Source: Nothophaeocryptopus gaeumannii (Eukaryota; Ascomycota; Dothideomycetes; Mycosphaerellales; Mycosphaerellaceae). Taken from it: a DNA stretch of 64,000 nt. The stretch is from the NCBI GenBank assembly GCA_031771865.1, contig JASISA010000019.1, positions 930,001 through 994,000 on the forward strand, read 5' to 3'. Shown piece after piece: positions 9,348 through 19,071 of the stretch; within the stretch, counting starts at the first letter, position 1, and the number at the start of each line of letters is the position of its first letter. The translations under genes and the position numbers were made by a program. The notes under the pieces were generated by a model. It was not told the DNA's origin, made no database searches, and saw only the letters and a list, made by a program, of their open reading frames with translations.

Positions 9348-11570
9348 CTATTTGGCCTCAACTTCGTCGTATGGAAGGGAAGGCTTGCTCTGGCCTTGGC
9401 TTTGGCTCTGGCTTTGGCGGCGCTCCCGACTGTCTCGACGCGGCCTGTCCCTTTCTCTGTCTCTGCTCCGATCCCTGTCACGACGATCACGACTTCGATC
9501 TCTGTAGGAACGGTCATCCCGGTCACGATTCCTGTCCGCTCGACTGCGACTTCGACTCCGCTCACGTCTCCTAGGACGCTCGGAGTCGGCGCCGCTCGGG
9601 ACCCAGCGGTCGGTATCAGGTCGTTCGTCGTACCGTGCTCGTCGGCGTGGCTTATCTCGCTCGTCTCGGATGATGCTGCTAAGATCGCGCCCTCGCTCGC
9701 GGTCGCGGTCGCGGTCACGATCCTTTGGGGTGTCTCTACCATCGTCCTCGCGTGGTCGTCGTCTTGGTGGTGATCGATCATCGTCACCCCGACCGCGACG
9801 TCTAGGTGGCGACCGGCTGTCATCAGCCCTCGGCCGGCGTCGTGGAGGTGATCGGCTATCATCATCCCGAGGTCGTCTGCGTGGGGCTTCATCATCTGGA
9901 CGTGCTCGTGGTGCATCGTCCTCCGGCCGCTTTCGCGGTGCTTCCTCGTCTGCTTTCTTCGAAGCAGCTTCCTCGTCGGCCTCTCGTGGGCGTCTGGCTG
10001 TAGAAGTGCCACCCGGAATGTAACGATCGATTCCAATTGGACTTCTACTCCGACTTCGATCCCGATCACGTCGACGATCACGGGAGTCTCGTCTGCGCCT
10101 TGGAGGCGAGCGAGTGCGGTCACGATAGCTTCTTCGAGGCGGGCTACGGCTGTCATCCCGGCGGCGAGATGGACGATATGAATGAGGATTATCTGGCGTC
10201 CTCTCACGTGGTGGCCGCTCCACGACTTCACCCTCATCGGTGTCATCCTCACGCCTCCTCTCGCGGCGGGCCTCTCTTGATCTAGATCTGTTTCTGGGCC
10301 GGGAATCGTCCCGCGGACGCTGACGTGCTTTCCATGCTGCTCGCTCAGCACTAATGTCGCGGTACATCGAGACACGTCTGTTGTCTTTGCCTCCTCGCTC
10401 GTCAGCTGAGGGCTCGCGACGTCTATTGCTGTAAGACCGATCAGGTGTTGGAGAGCGTGCACGAGCTGGACGGGAACGTGAGTGTTCACGGGTCTCTCTG
10501 GGTCCTGTAGGAATTGGTGGCGATGCCTCCGATGCTGCTGGCTTGTCGCCCTTCTTCAGCGTAAGCGACGTTGGCATGAGGCCTTGAGCACGCATCTGGT
10601 CCTTGCTCTGACTGTTGCGAGGGGCAGCCTGGTGCTTGAGTCTGGCAGGTGGCTCCATACTCTCACTGCGCTCCAACTCGGGTCGGCGAGCCTTCTCCGC
10701 CATCTCCTGCCCTTCCTTAAGAAGCAGCTCCAGAGCTTCCGCTTCGATGCGCTTCTGCTCGCGCTCGGCTCTCTCATTCTGCCTCTGCTCACGTTCTGCT
10801 TGTAATGCTTTCTCGCGCTCTTCCGCCTCTTTCTTCTGTTGTTCCCGCTCAGCATTGAACTTCTGGATCCTCTCACGTTCGCGCTCCTTCTCTGCTTGTT
10901 TCCAAGCCTCTCGCTCAGCGCGTCGCTTTTGTTCCCGCTGCAGCTTCTCGGTCTCCTTCATGAGCAATTCCTGCTTCTTCTTCAATGCTTCGAGCTCCTT
11001 CTTTTTCTTTTCCTGCGCCTCTTTCTTCTTTCGCGACTTCTCGTCCTCAACGTGTTTCCTGGCGCGCTCATGTCTGCGCACTGTAGCTTCTGCGGCATAC
11101 TCTTCATCCGTCTTGCCAGCTTTTCGGACCTCCTCGTCAGCTGCCTCATCACCTATCTCCTTCCGCCGAATCTCCCGCAACGCCTTCTCCGCACTTGCCA
11201 TGTACTGGTCGATGTAGGCATCAATGTCGTTCTGGGTCTTACTATAGACATCGGCACGTGCTGCAGCACCTTCCAGTAGCGGTGCAGCAATTCTTCGATC
11301 GGGCTTGAGGTACTTCAGTGAGTCGCGATCGATCTCGGTAGTCGTGAAGTTCTTGAGCGAGGCCTCGAACATTCCGCGCTGGGCGCTCTCTGAATATGAC
11401 TGAAAAGCCTTCTTACGCAAGCCATCGAACTCGCCCTTCTTCTTGAAGCTGTGTAGCATCGAATCGATGCTGGACCGCTGGACTGAGGAGAGCGGCAACT
11501 CGCTGATCTTGGGCTTCTTGCGCGGGAGATCGAGCTCGTCCATGCCGGTCATGATCGTGTCTGTAGCCAT
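9348..11570 (-). CDS. Shg1/BOD1-domain protein (COMPASS-type) with RS-rich C-terminus
   Basis: This is a single exon of 740 residues. After a short leader the domain SSIDSMLHSFKKKGEFDGL..RKKAFQSYSESAQ spans roughly residues 30-130. It matches the Shg1/BOD1 fold, named after a small subunit of the yeast Set1 (COMPASS) histone H3K4 methyltransferase complex. Residues about 150-300 form a very long Lys/Glu/Arg single helix or coiled coil. Residues about 330-735 are an RS domain with many SR, RD and SPPRR repeats (for example SRSPPRRRPRADDSRSPP), typical of splicing and RNA-binding nuclear proteins. The underlying DNA is repetitive from about 9400 to 10200. The architecture suggests a nuclear protein that bridges chromatin and RNA processing. 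The COMPASS link is by domain only. Confidence 0.8.
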   Translation of the reverse strand: MATDTIMTGMDELDLPRKKPKISELPLSSVQRSSIDSMLHSFKKKGEFDGLRKKAFQSYSESAQRGMFEASLKNFTTTEIDRDSLKYLKPDRRIAAPLLEGAAARADVYSKTQNDIDAYIDQYMASAEKALREIRRKEIGDEAADEEVRKAGKTDEEYAAEATVRRHERARKHVEDEKSRKKKEAQEKKKKELEALKKKQELLMKETEKLQREQKRRAEREAWKQAEKERERERIQKFNAEREQQKKEAEEREKALQAEREQRQNERAEREQKRIEAEALELLLKEGQEMAEKARRPELERSESMEPPARLKHQAAPRNSQSKDQMRAQGLMPTSLTLKKGDKPAASEASPPIPTGPRETREHSRSRPARARSPTPDRSYSNRRREPSADERGGKDNRRVSMYRDISAERAAWKARQRPRDDSRPRNRSRSREARRERRREDDTDEGEVVERPPRERTPDNPHSYRPSRRRDDSRSPPRRSYRDRTRSPPRRRRDSRDRRRDRDRSRSRSPIGIDRYIPGGTSTARRPREADEEAASKKADEEAPRKRPEDDAPRARPDDEAPRRRPRDDDSRSPPRRRPRADDSRSPPRRRGRGDDDRSPPRRRPREDDGRDTPKDRDRDRDRERGRDLSSIIRDERDKPRRRARYDERPDTDRWVPSGADSERPRRRERSRSRSRADRNRDRDDRSYRDRSRDRRDRDRSRDRERDRPRRDSRERRQSQSQSQGQSKPSLPYDEVEAK
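9400..10200. repeat. Degenerate low-complexity repeats encoding RS/RD dipeptides
   Basis: Short imperfect units such as ggtcgcggtcgcggtcacga and the ggtggcgatcggct type recur throughout and encode Arg-Ser, Arg-Asp and SPPRR units of the Shg1/BOD1-domain protein on the minus strand. Because the units tend to keep other frames open too, long shadow frames appear on both strands here. Confidence 0.7.
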
Positions 11571-11946
11571 GGTGAGTGTTGTGCGCTTGATTGGCGGTAG
11601 ACGGTCCGGAGATTCTGGTTTCCTCAGGTCATGTCGTGCGGAGTGGACAGGATAAAGTGTTCACATGCAAGTTGTCGCGACAGAAGGGACGCGGGCGCGA
11701 CATCAGAATCGAGTTTCCGGCTAGCTGCCGACCGCTGACCGAGCCGAACATCCTTGCACCCTTGCATCTGGGGGAGTTGTTGCTGACCACAGGATCAACA
11801 CCACCATCAGTTGCATCTGAACGCCTCGCGTGACACTTTTGGAGGGCAGAGACAGCTGGAGAGGAGGGCAGGATCCCATATCAACCATCATCACGACCGA
11901 CGAACCCGTCTGAAGAGCTACACGCCGCGCAAATACACCCGCGACC

Positions 11947-12366
11947 ATGGTCAACAAGATTCTCTTTTGGTCAGGCTTCGGTATGTCAATGCCCTTTTTT
12001 CGCCTATTGATGGCCAGCATGGTACTCACAGATCTGTACAGGCCTCGCGGTGCGCTTCTGGCAGCTTGGAATCGAAATGCGCCCATTTTTGTATGTCTAT
12101 CTCTTGACAATTTATGACACCAGCGAAATCTAATCCTTCACAGTTCCCATCAAAACTACCTCATCTACCCAATCTACGGAGCTCTCGGCGCATCATTCGG
12201 ATACTGGCTACAGGGAGTGGAGGACAAGCAAATGCGATACCTGGGTGACGCAAGACAGAGGTTGATTGAGAAGCGCAAGAGACGGGCCGAGCGTGAGGGC
12301 TTGAACGCAGGCTCAGACTCACAAAGACACGAGGATGGCGTATATACTGAAGGTGCGAGGGCATAA
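11947..12366 (+). CDS. Small membrane protein, probable mitochondrial complex I accessory subunit
   Basis: There are three exons: 11947-11980, 12042-12090 and 12144-12366 (introns of 61 and 53 bp, GTATGT donors). The product is 101 residues. The N-terminus MVNKILFWSGFGLAVRFWQL is followed by GIEMRPFF and a second apolar stretch (YLIYPIYGALGASFGYWL). The C-terminal half is a charged helix rich in Arg/Lys (ARQRLIEKRKRRAE). This pattern and size match the small fungal NADH:ubiquinone oxidoreductase subunit often annotated as the 14 kDa or NUVM-type subunit, an inner-membrane accessory protein of complex I. The assignment to complex I is from memory of the family. The exon structure itself is well supported because both joins restore one continuous frame. 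Confidence 0.6.
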
Positions 12367-12739
12367 ATGTTCGGATGGCAGGTAGGAGAGAATGTGCGTG
12401 GAGAGGGTGATTTGAGGTCGGAGAGCGAAAAGCGGACAAGAGCTACGGCGTAGGCGAGACGAAATGCCACTCCGCATGCTACTTCCGCGTATTGTGATAT
12501 CTACACATCCTTTCGAGCCTGGCGATAGATTCACAGAGCGGCCGGGCTCGTTTGGGAACTTTTGAAGGTGACCGGAGGGTCTTGGCATTGTATTTATTAC
12601 AGAGCGGCAAGCTCAATTCAGCTTCACTCAAGAATGGCAATGCCGCATACTCCAGACACCTGTCCTCACATGCCGACTTGAGCATATAATCACTCTGTGC
12701 TGCCGCAATGCCAGTATATGGCGATCGACTGCGGCCAGG

Positions 12740-14320
12740 ATGAATTCTCATGACTTTGCGAGCGGCTGGCAAGGTTCTCTCCGCTTGCCGGAATCAACAC
12801 CAACACCACCACGCTCGCCAGCTCTTGCAGCCACAACGCGAGGCGGCATCGTTGTGTTCTCCGGAGGCAGCGCTGCTAACAATCTCGTAGATGTTTTCAA
12901 TGAGATTCGCGAAGCCAACAATGCTCCCCTCAGCTATGTCATTCCAATCTCAGATAACGGAGGTTCATCCTCAGAGCTCATACGCGTCTTCGGCGGACCA
13001 GGTACGCGGACAACTATCTACTAGCTACAGATGGCCTTCATTGACCGCGAAACACTGACTGACGTGACTAGGCATTGGCGACGTTCGCTCGCGTCTCGTT
13101 CGTCTGATTCCAGAGCATGATACCGAGGCCAAGGCCATTAAGCAATTCTTCAACCATCGCCTTCCCAAGTCATACGCGCCAGCGAGAGCAGAATGGCTCG
13201 ATATTGTCGAGTCAACGCATCCTCTTTGGGATGGCATTTCTTCTCCCAAAAAGGAGCTGATACGAAGCTACCTCAACTCGATGAATCTGGAGCTTGTGAA
13301 GCGTGTTAGGCCAACGAGTCGATTTGATTTCTCCGGCGCAGCTATTGGGAACCTATTCTTGACCGGGTGTGTCCCAACGATCCGCTTCCAAAACCTATGC
13401 TGATGATAACCAGAGCACGTCTCTTTACTGGAAGCTTTGAAGCCGCGATCTATCTCGTCTCCAGCATCTGCGGAGTGCCATCGATGGTCTCGATACTGCC
13501 TGTGCTGAATACTAACTTTGCTCACCACATTGCCGTGCGTCTCGCCGACGGTACAGTGATCACAGGCCAAAACAATATCAGCCATCCAAGTGCTCCGGCT
13601 GCCTCAATTGAGCACATGTCATCATCTCCTACACAACTCCTCCGACAGCAAACCGAAGAACAAGATACGGTCGAAGATGCCAACATGCCTGGTACCCACC
13701 CTGAACTGCGAAAGCCTGCTATCGCCTTCTCGAAGGAAGACGAAGAGGAGCTGCCATCCCGAATTCAGCGTCTGTTCTACATCAATCCCTACGGACACGA
13801 AATCAGCATTCCAGCTAACCCGCGCGTGATCGAGGCTTTGCGAAACGCATCGGCGATTATTTACAGCATAGGGTCTCTGTTCACGTCCTTGATACCATCG
13901 CTTATATTAAGAGGCGTCGGTTCCGCTATCACATCTCCGCTGATAAGGACGAAAATTCTGATTCTGAACGGAACCCTCGATCGTGAGACTGGACCATCAT
14001 CGCACCCTTTCTCTGCAATGGACTTTGTTGCAGCGATTTCAAATGCTTGTGCAGACTCGCAAGCCCAACAACACCCACACCCGACTGAGTACTGGCAATA
14101 CGTCACTCACATCGTCTATCTCGACGGCCCAGTGTCCCCCAGACTGGACAAAGACGCATTCAACAGGATCGGCATCGAGTCACTCCGGGTTTATGGTCGG
14201 AACGATGATTCTGGGAAACGCGGCCGCTATGATGCGAAGGCGCTTACACAAGCATTGGAGGCCATTATCGGTCGCAAAGACCCAAGGGGGCTGTCGAGAC
14301 GTAACACAGTTGTTGCATGA
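12740..14320 (+). CDS. CofD/YvcK (UPF0052) family protein
   Basis: Three exons, 12740-13001, 13072-13366 and 13414-14320, with introns of 70 and 47 bp, give 487 residues. The N-terminal Rossmann-like motif GGIVVFSGGSAANNLVDVF and the following PISDNGGSSSELIRVFGGPG, IGDVRSRLVRLIPE are hallmarks of the CofD/YvcK superfamily. Bacterial YvcK and archaeal CofD bind nucleotide sugars or transfer phospholactate. ARLFTGSFEAAIYLVSSICG and GTVITGQNNISHPS complete the substrate pocket region. The C-terminal part (NASAIIYSIGSLFTSLIPSLI) is also typical. In fungi the substrate is unknown, since coenzyme F420 is not made, so only a nucleotide- or sugar-binding role can be inferred. Both introns join exactly within conserved motifs. 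Confidence 0.9.
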
Positions 14321-14586
14321 AACGGGGATCAGGTTCCAGAACAGACACCGCTGGTGTGCTGAAGGTCCACGCGACACTATGCGAAGCAACGCGAGACGAT
14401 GACGAGATGCCAACCGGAGCGGCTCTACCAGGAACAGAAAGTTGCCCCGCCGATAGCTTCACGAGCTGCTCTCACCTGCAGCGGCAACCGGCGCCGAGAA
14501 TTCCCAGTCGCTTAGCTGCAATTGAGTTCATGCTATAAAGTTGTAGGTTCATCCTTCACAACGACAGATCAAAGACACACGAAATC

Positions 14587-15722
14587 ATGGCCTCGAAACC
14601 GTTCAACGTCGCCGTCGTAGGCTACGGCCTGTCCGCCAAGGTCTTCCACATCCCATTCGTCCTTGCCCTTCCAGAAGATTTCAAGCTGTACGGTATCGTG
14701 CAGCGATCGCCGAAACCAAACGACGATGCTGCCAAAGATCATGCTGGAATCAAGAGCTGGAGGTCAGTGGATGAGGTATACGCGGACAAGGATGTGGATG
14801 TGGTAGTAATCACCACAACTCCAGATACACACTTTGAAATGAGCAAGAAGTCTTTGGAGTCTGGCAAGAACGTCGTGGTGGAGAAGCCATTCGTCCCAAT
14901 GCCGGAGGAAGCACAAGAGCTTGCTGAGATCGTGAAGAAGACGGGCAAGAAGTTGACAGTACACCAGAACAGGAGATGGGACGCAGACTTCTTGACGTTA
15001 AAGCAGATCTTCAAGGAGGGGCATTTGGGAGACATTGCAGAGTTCCACACCCACTTCGACAGGCATCGACCAGATCCGCCGCCTGAGTCTTGGAAGAACG
15101 AGCCCAAGCCTGCACATGGCAGCATCTACGATTTGGGCACGCATTTGATCGATCAGGTGTACTCCATCTATGGCCTGCCGAAGAAGGTGACTGGACTCAT
15201 TGCCAACCAGAGGAGAGGTGTCAGTGGAGGGGCACCAGATTCGCATACCGTTTTGTTGCATTACGATGGGCCACTGCTTGTGACGGTCAAGGCTGGTGTT
15301 GTGAGTGCAGAGGCGGAGCAGCTACGCTATTGGATCAGAGGAACGAAAGGGAACTTCAAGAAGGTGAGTCGGGTAAAATACCTTCCACTCGCTGTTACTG
15401 ACATCTGTGGCAGTTCCATCTCGACCGACAAGAAGACCAGCTACGTCTCGAAGGTGTCAAGCCTGGACACAAAGATTTCGGTGTCGATCCCGAGAGCCAC
15501 TATGGGACGCTCGTCACTATCGAAAAAGAGAAGGCGCCTCCAGTTGTTCAGAAGTATCCGACTGTGCATCCAGCGACGTACGTGGAGTACTACCGCATCT
15601 TTGCGAAGGCATTGAAGGGAGAGGGCGAGGTGCCAGTGAAGGCAGAAGAGGCGGCGGATGTGTTGCGGATCATTGAGGCGGCGAAGTTGAGCTCGAAGGA
15701 GGAGAGGACGGTGCAGCTTTGA
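14587..15722 (+). CDS. Gfo/Idh/MocA family NAD(P)-dependent oxidoreductase
   Basis: The two exons, 14587-15363 and 15414-15722, flank a 50-bp intron (GTGAGT donor, GGCAG acceptor). The product is 361 residues. The N-terminal Rossmann fold shows NVAVVGYGLSAKVFHIPFV, and VVEKPFVPMPEEA carries the EKP motif whose lysine is catalytic in this family. HQNRRWDADFLTLKQI and GSIYDLGTHLIDQVYSIYG form the C-terminal alpha/beta domain with the active-site Asp/His. Family members oxidise or reduce sugars, inositols or similar polyols using NAD(P); the substrate cannot be told from sequence. The second exon reads FHLDRQEDQLRLEGVKPGHK and ends ERTVQL, a normal family C-terminus. Unspliced, the frame would run on in a wrong phase to 15615. 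Confidence 0.92.
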
Positions 15723-16073
15723 ATGAGGACCATGCTAAAGATTGAGATTGTTGGCTCGAAGATGCGAATTGTCGGAAATGACAGACGAGCCCAAGAAGTT
15801 CAGATACGATGCACGCGGGATTGCTTGAGAAAATGAAGTCGAGTTGAGCTCTCAAGGCGCGTTTCGCCTCACTCCGTTTGTGCAAGAAGGTGGGCTCTCA
15901 TCGCGTAAGTTTCGCGTAGCTGCCTATCGTGCCTTCCCTTTTTGCTTCACCGGTACTGGCTGTCACATGCTGACCAGGACCTCACAGCTTCAAGAACCCG
16001 CTTCGCGTCCGCATCCTCTCCTCCCACGTCCACCACCGACACAAGCTGTAATACCAGAGACCGCAACACAATC
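15723..16073. other. Intergenic, leader of the next gene
   Basis: This 351-bp stretch between the oxidoreductase stop and the next ATG shows no coding pattern. A pyrimidine- and CCAC-rich leader precedes the ATG at 16074. Confidence 0.4.
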
Positions 16074-17068
16074 ATGGCGTCGCAGACGGAAGACAAGATG
16101 AAACAGGAAGACGGTGCCGCTAGGTTCACCTTCACGTTGCCTGACCGCACCCTCGCCTTTCCCGCCAAGGGTGCTGGTGCTATGGCGAAAGTGCTCAAAG
16201 AGAACAACATGCTGCTCGGTAAACTTCAGTGGTACTCTATGTGATATAACTGCTGACCCCGATCACAGAACTTGATCAAGACACCCTCAGGGAAGTCATC
16301 GCAGAGCAGTTTCACGGCAATGGTGCGGAAGTCGTCGGTGAGCAGATCCTCGGCCACACTATCACCTGCGACGGAGAAGACCCACGCTACTTTGAAGAGC
16401 ACAAGTTCAACGCACAGCAGCTCATGAAGGACATCTCATTTCTTGCCGACCTCCCAAGTGGAAACGCCAAAGCAGCATCCGTGATCATCGAGGTCTGCTC
16501 TTGGATGTTCAAGAAATCCAATCAATGGGACGACTCAGAGATGCCCGAGCATGACTGTCACATCTTCGAGCAGATGCTGATGTGGACTATCAAAGCTTTC
16601 TAGGAGAACAAAGACAGGAGCAAGTTGCTTGAGGTCGGCAATGCAGTCCTCCGACTGCGCCAAGAGCATGGGGTCACGAAGAAGAGCGCAGATGACATTG
16701 ATCCCAACGATTGCTTTCAGCCCTGCGCTACGTACCTCGCCCAATGGCACTCCCAGCAGGTCGGCACGCTTCTCGCCAACAAGGTCATCGGTCACATGAA
16801 CGAGCCGAAGATCGAAGCGAGGATCGCCAAACATTTCTCGGCGCGTGAAGTTGATGCGTGGGAGAAGCTGCAAGAGCAAGTCGAGGACGCGGGATGCATG
16901 TTCCACTGCGATGGCTTGAACTGTCTGCTCGATCGCCTGAAGAGTGGAAATCTCTGTCACATGGATAAAAAGCTGTACAACCGGTTCGCGCCATTCTTTG
17001 GATGGCGCACTTCGACTGAAGATGAGGTGGACAGCACTTTGGAGGACGATGATGCGCTGGGGGGCTGA
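16074..17068 (+). CDS. Tandem-family unknown protein, copy A, interrupted by in-frame TAG
   Basis: Exon 1 is 16074-16218 and exon 2 starts at 16269 after a 50-bp intron (GTAAAC donor, TCACAG acceptor) in phase 1, directly after the residues NMLL. The frame then reads ELDQDTLREVIAEQF to MLMWTIKAF, meets TAG at 16601-16603, and continues in the same frame as ENKDRSKLLEVGNAVLRL to a stop at 17068 (313 sense codons if the TAG is passed). The protein after the TAG clearly matches copy C: LAQWHSQQVGTLLANKVIGH here against LRKWHSERVGPMLAYKVAGH. The interruption therefore sits inside one ancestral gene. Options are a nonsense mutation, readthrough, or an alternative intron 16493-16603 (111 bp, phase 0, weak GTCTGC donor, TTTCTAG acceptor). 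I do not recognise the family. Confidence 0.65.
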
Positions 17069-17334
17069 AAGGTTGGTGTTTACCGAGAGACGATATGGCT
17101 AAGAGTACACCGCGAAGAACACGGCGGGATTTGCTGGACGATGTCAGCTGCACTGAAGAGATGAGCTTTGCTGCCGTTTGTTTACCTTCTGTACCATTGC
17201 CAAGCTTCCCCTTTCGCATCTGAAAGTGCAGGCGCACTTTCAAAGTCTTTACCACTTTTGCGGAAACTGGACTTGCAGCCGACATTACCAACATCGCCAT
17301 TTGCCAATTTGCCGTGCTGACCACAGAAATCACC

Positions 17335-17797
17335 ATGGACTCCGCTAATACTGCAAAGGCAAATGACGAGACTCCGGCATCGCCCTCCTTCCAATGCCCG
17401 GCTACAGACAACCATCCACCACCACCATCACCACCGACATCTTCACCACCGCTCTTTTTCAGAGCCACGCCAGTCACCAAGCGCAAGGCCTCGCAGACAG
17501 ACACTACAGACGACGACGAGCACAGAGAGAGGCGAAGGAAGACCGAGCACCATGGCCAGACTCACGGACCACCACCTCCCCGTCCTCCCCCTCCTCCTCC
17601 TCCCTCATTGTAAGCAGCACCTGCCTCCATCTTCGACAACAAGCACATGAAGGCAGCTATCAAGGCGCTCGAAGACAGCTACAATCTTCTCAGTACGTTC
17701 TCCATTCACCATACCTTCACAAGCTCAGACCTAACGCCGTACTCCAGAGCTTGAAACAGAGAAAGAGGGTTGCAATGGATGCGACTGATTGTTGCGG
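17335..17797 (+). pseudogene. Tandem-family remnant, copy B
   Basis: An ATG at 17335 opens a low-complexity frame (MDSANTAKANDETPASP, then a run of prolines) that ends with TAA at 17611-17613. Directly after it the same frame reads SIFDNKHMKAAIKALEDSYNLL, which matches the N-terminal block of copies A (KVLKENNMLL) and C (KALEGSNWLL). A phase-1 donor GTACGT follows the codons for LL at 17692-17693, exactly where A and C have their intron. The acceptor near 17750 (TACTCCAG) leads to KLETEKEGCNGCD and a stop. Homology ends there, so this copy is cut off after the first 15 or so residues of exon 2. It is best read as a truncated paralogue. An intron that removes the TAA could still give a short protein. 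Confidence 0.5.
17570..17610 (+). repeat. Proline-codon low-complexity tract
   Basis: A cct/ccc/cca-rich run encodes PPPPRPPPPPPPS just before the TAA of copy B. Such tracts slip easily in replication and in sequencing, which matters for judging the neighbouring stop. Confidence 0.7.
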
Positions 17798-17799
17798 CG

Positions 17800-18145
17800 C
17801 TCATTCAATCACGACAGGCTCTCAGCTTCTAGCTCGGTGGTGGTACAAAAAGCCTCTCCTCATGTGCGTGCAAGTCTGTTTGCGCCTAAGCACGCACCCG
17901 ACAGGAGATCTTGATTCCAGGAAATGCTTGCGCTCAAGCGTGAGTCTAGGTGTTGTGCTTCGGGTGGTTCCTGCCTTCTCTTCAGCACGCCAAGGCCTGC
18001 ATGTGAGAAAGTGGTGCTGATGTAACGACCTTCGCCCCTGCTCTTTCGACTCTTCCACACTCCACGTCCAGAACATCTACCACGACACCACAAAGTCCTC
18101 GCAACATCCTAGCAGCTTTGCCATACAAGCGTCACCGTCACCAAC
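17800..18145. other. Intergenic between copies B and C
   Basis: No family homology or other coding pattern is visible here. The stretch presumably holds the 3' end of copy B and the promoter and leader of copy C (ACCAACATGG start context at 18146). Confidence 0.35.
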
Positions 18146-19071
18146 ATGGCCGTGCCAGAGACTCAGGAGCACAACGCATCTGACCCAGCGGCTGGCCCTT
18201 CCGACAACGACGCCGCCTCCACGTCATCTGCTTCCTCTGAGGAGCTCAGCGAAAAGGAACTCAAGGCCAAAGCGAAGGCATTGGAGGGTAGCAACTGGCT
18301 TCTAAGTAAGTCGTCCGCAATGTCTGTGCTGCAGAACCCTGACATCTTTCCAGAACTCCCAAGATCCGAGCTCAAGCAGCTGCTCCCTTTTTACGGTGAC
18401 CGCGCTGCAAAGATCCTGAGCAAAGAGATAATGTATTTCAAGGACGATTGCCACGTCTGCAGCGAGGAAATGCCATGGGTCGATATGCCGTGGAGAACGA
18501 CTATGCCCTCATGCCAGACGATGCGCTCTTCCTCAAGGACATCAGACTCCTGAGAAAGCTACCTCGTGGCTTACCGAAAGCGGCCAAATTGATCTTACGC
18601 TATCACGATCGAGAAGCACATTGGCCGTACGAGATCGATGACATGCTCATTGAAGAGATGGTGTCATGGGCGCAGACCTGGGACAATCGTCTTCTCAAGA
18701 TCCTCCGCAAGATGGTGCGACATCCCGAAAAGGGGCTGAAGTTGAAGAAGGTAATATCATGGGTCGGCGGAATGCGTGTTGCTCGTAAGGATCGCGCGAC
18801 TGAGTTCGACACCGGCTTTGAAGGGATGTTCGTCGAGCCAAACCCAGTCTTCAAGAGGAGTCGTGAGACGCTCAGGAAGTGGCACTCAGAACGTGTTGGT
18901 CCAATGCTGGCGTACAAAGTGGCAGGCCACCCTCTCCCGGTGGAGCTTGTCGAGAGCATCGCAACATTTTACGTGGAGGCTACGGAGGCAGACTTCGATC
19001 CAGAGCCGACGGTGATGTATCGAGAAGGACACGGGCCCGAAACGCGTCCTGATGGCCACATTCGAGGCTGA
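18146..19071 (+). CDS. Tandem-family unknown protein, copy C, with an apparent frameshift
   Basis: Exon 1 (18146-18305) encodes an Ala/Ser/Glu-rich leader and KALEGSNWLL. A 48-bp phase-1 intron (GTAAGT, TTTCCAG) leads to exon 2 at 18354 (KLPRSELKQLLPFYGDRAAK), the same intron position as in copies A and B. Exon 2 reads to SEEMPW and then loses frame. The continuation GRYAVENDYALMPDDALFL is in the next frame and runs to 19071. It contains the family blocks KDIRLLRKLPRGLPKAA and LRKWHSERVGPMLAYKVAGH. A lost G in the GGG at about 18477 would restore one 292-residue protein. A 41-bp intron 18455-18495 (GTCTGC donor) would also restore the frame but is unusually short. Function unknown; no membrane segment or signal peptide is visible. 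Confidence 0.65.

Noticed and set aside
9670..10023. Plus-strand frame encoding Arg/Ser/Gly repeats
   Set aside because: It is an antisense shadow of the same RS repeats; an SR-rich product on the opposite strand is expected from this base composition.
9323..10489. 388-codon minus-strand frame overlapping the RS-rich gene
   Set aside because: It lies within the repetitive RS-coding DNA, where periodic codons keep other frames open. Its protein has no domain pattern, and the main frame encodes a recognisable Shg1/BOD1 protein.
10615..11279. Long plus-strand Ser/Cys/Phe-rich frames opposite the Shg1/BOD1 gene
   Set aside because: They are antisense shadows of the Lys/Glu-rich helix; the phenylalanine and serine richness is the complement of gag/aag codons.
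17394..18020. 208-codon plus-strand frame across copy B of the tandem family
   Set aside because: It is in a different frame from the family block and reads through the proline tract with histidine- and threonine-rich low complexity; no conserved pattern.
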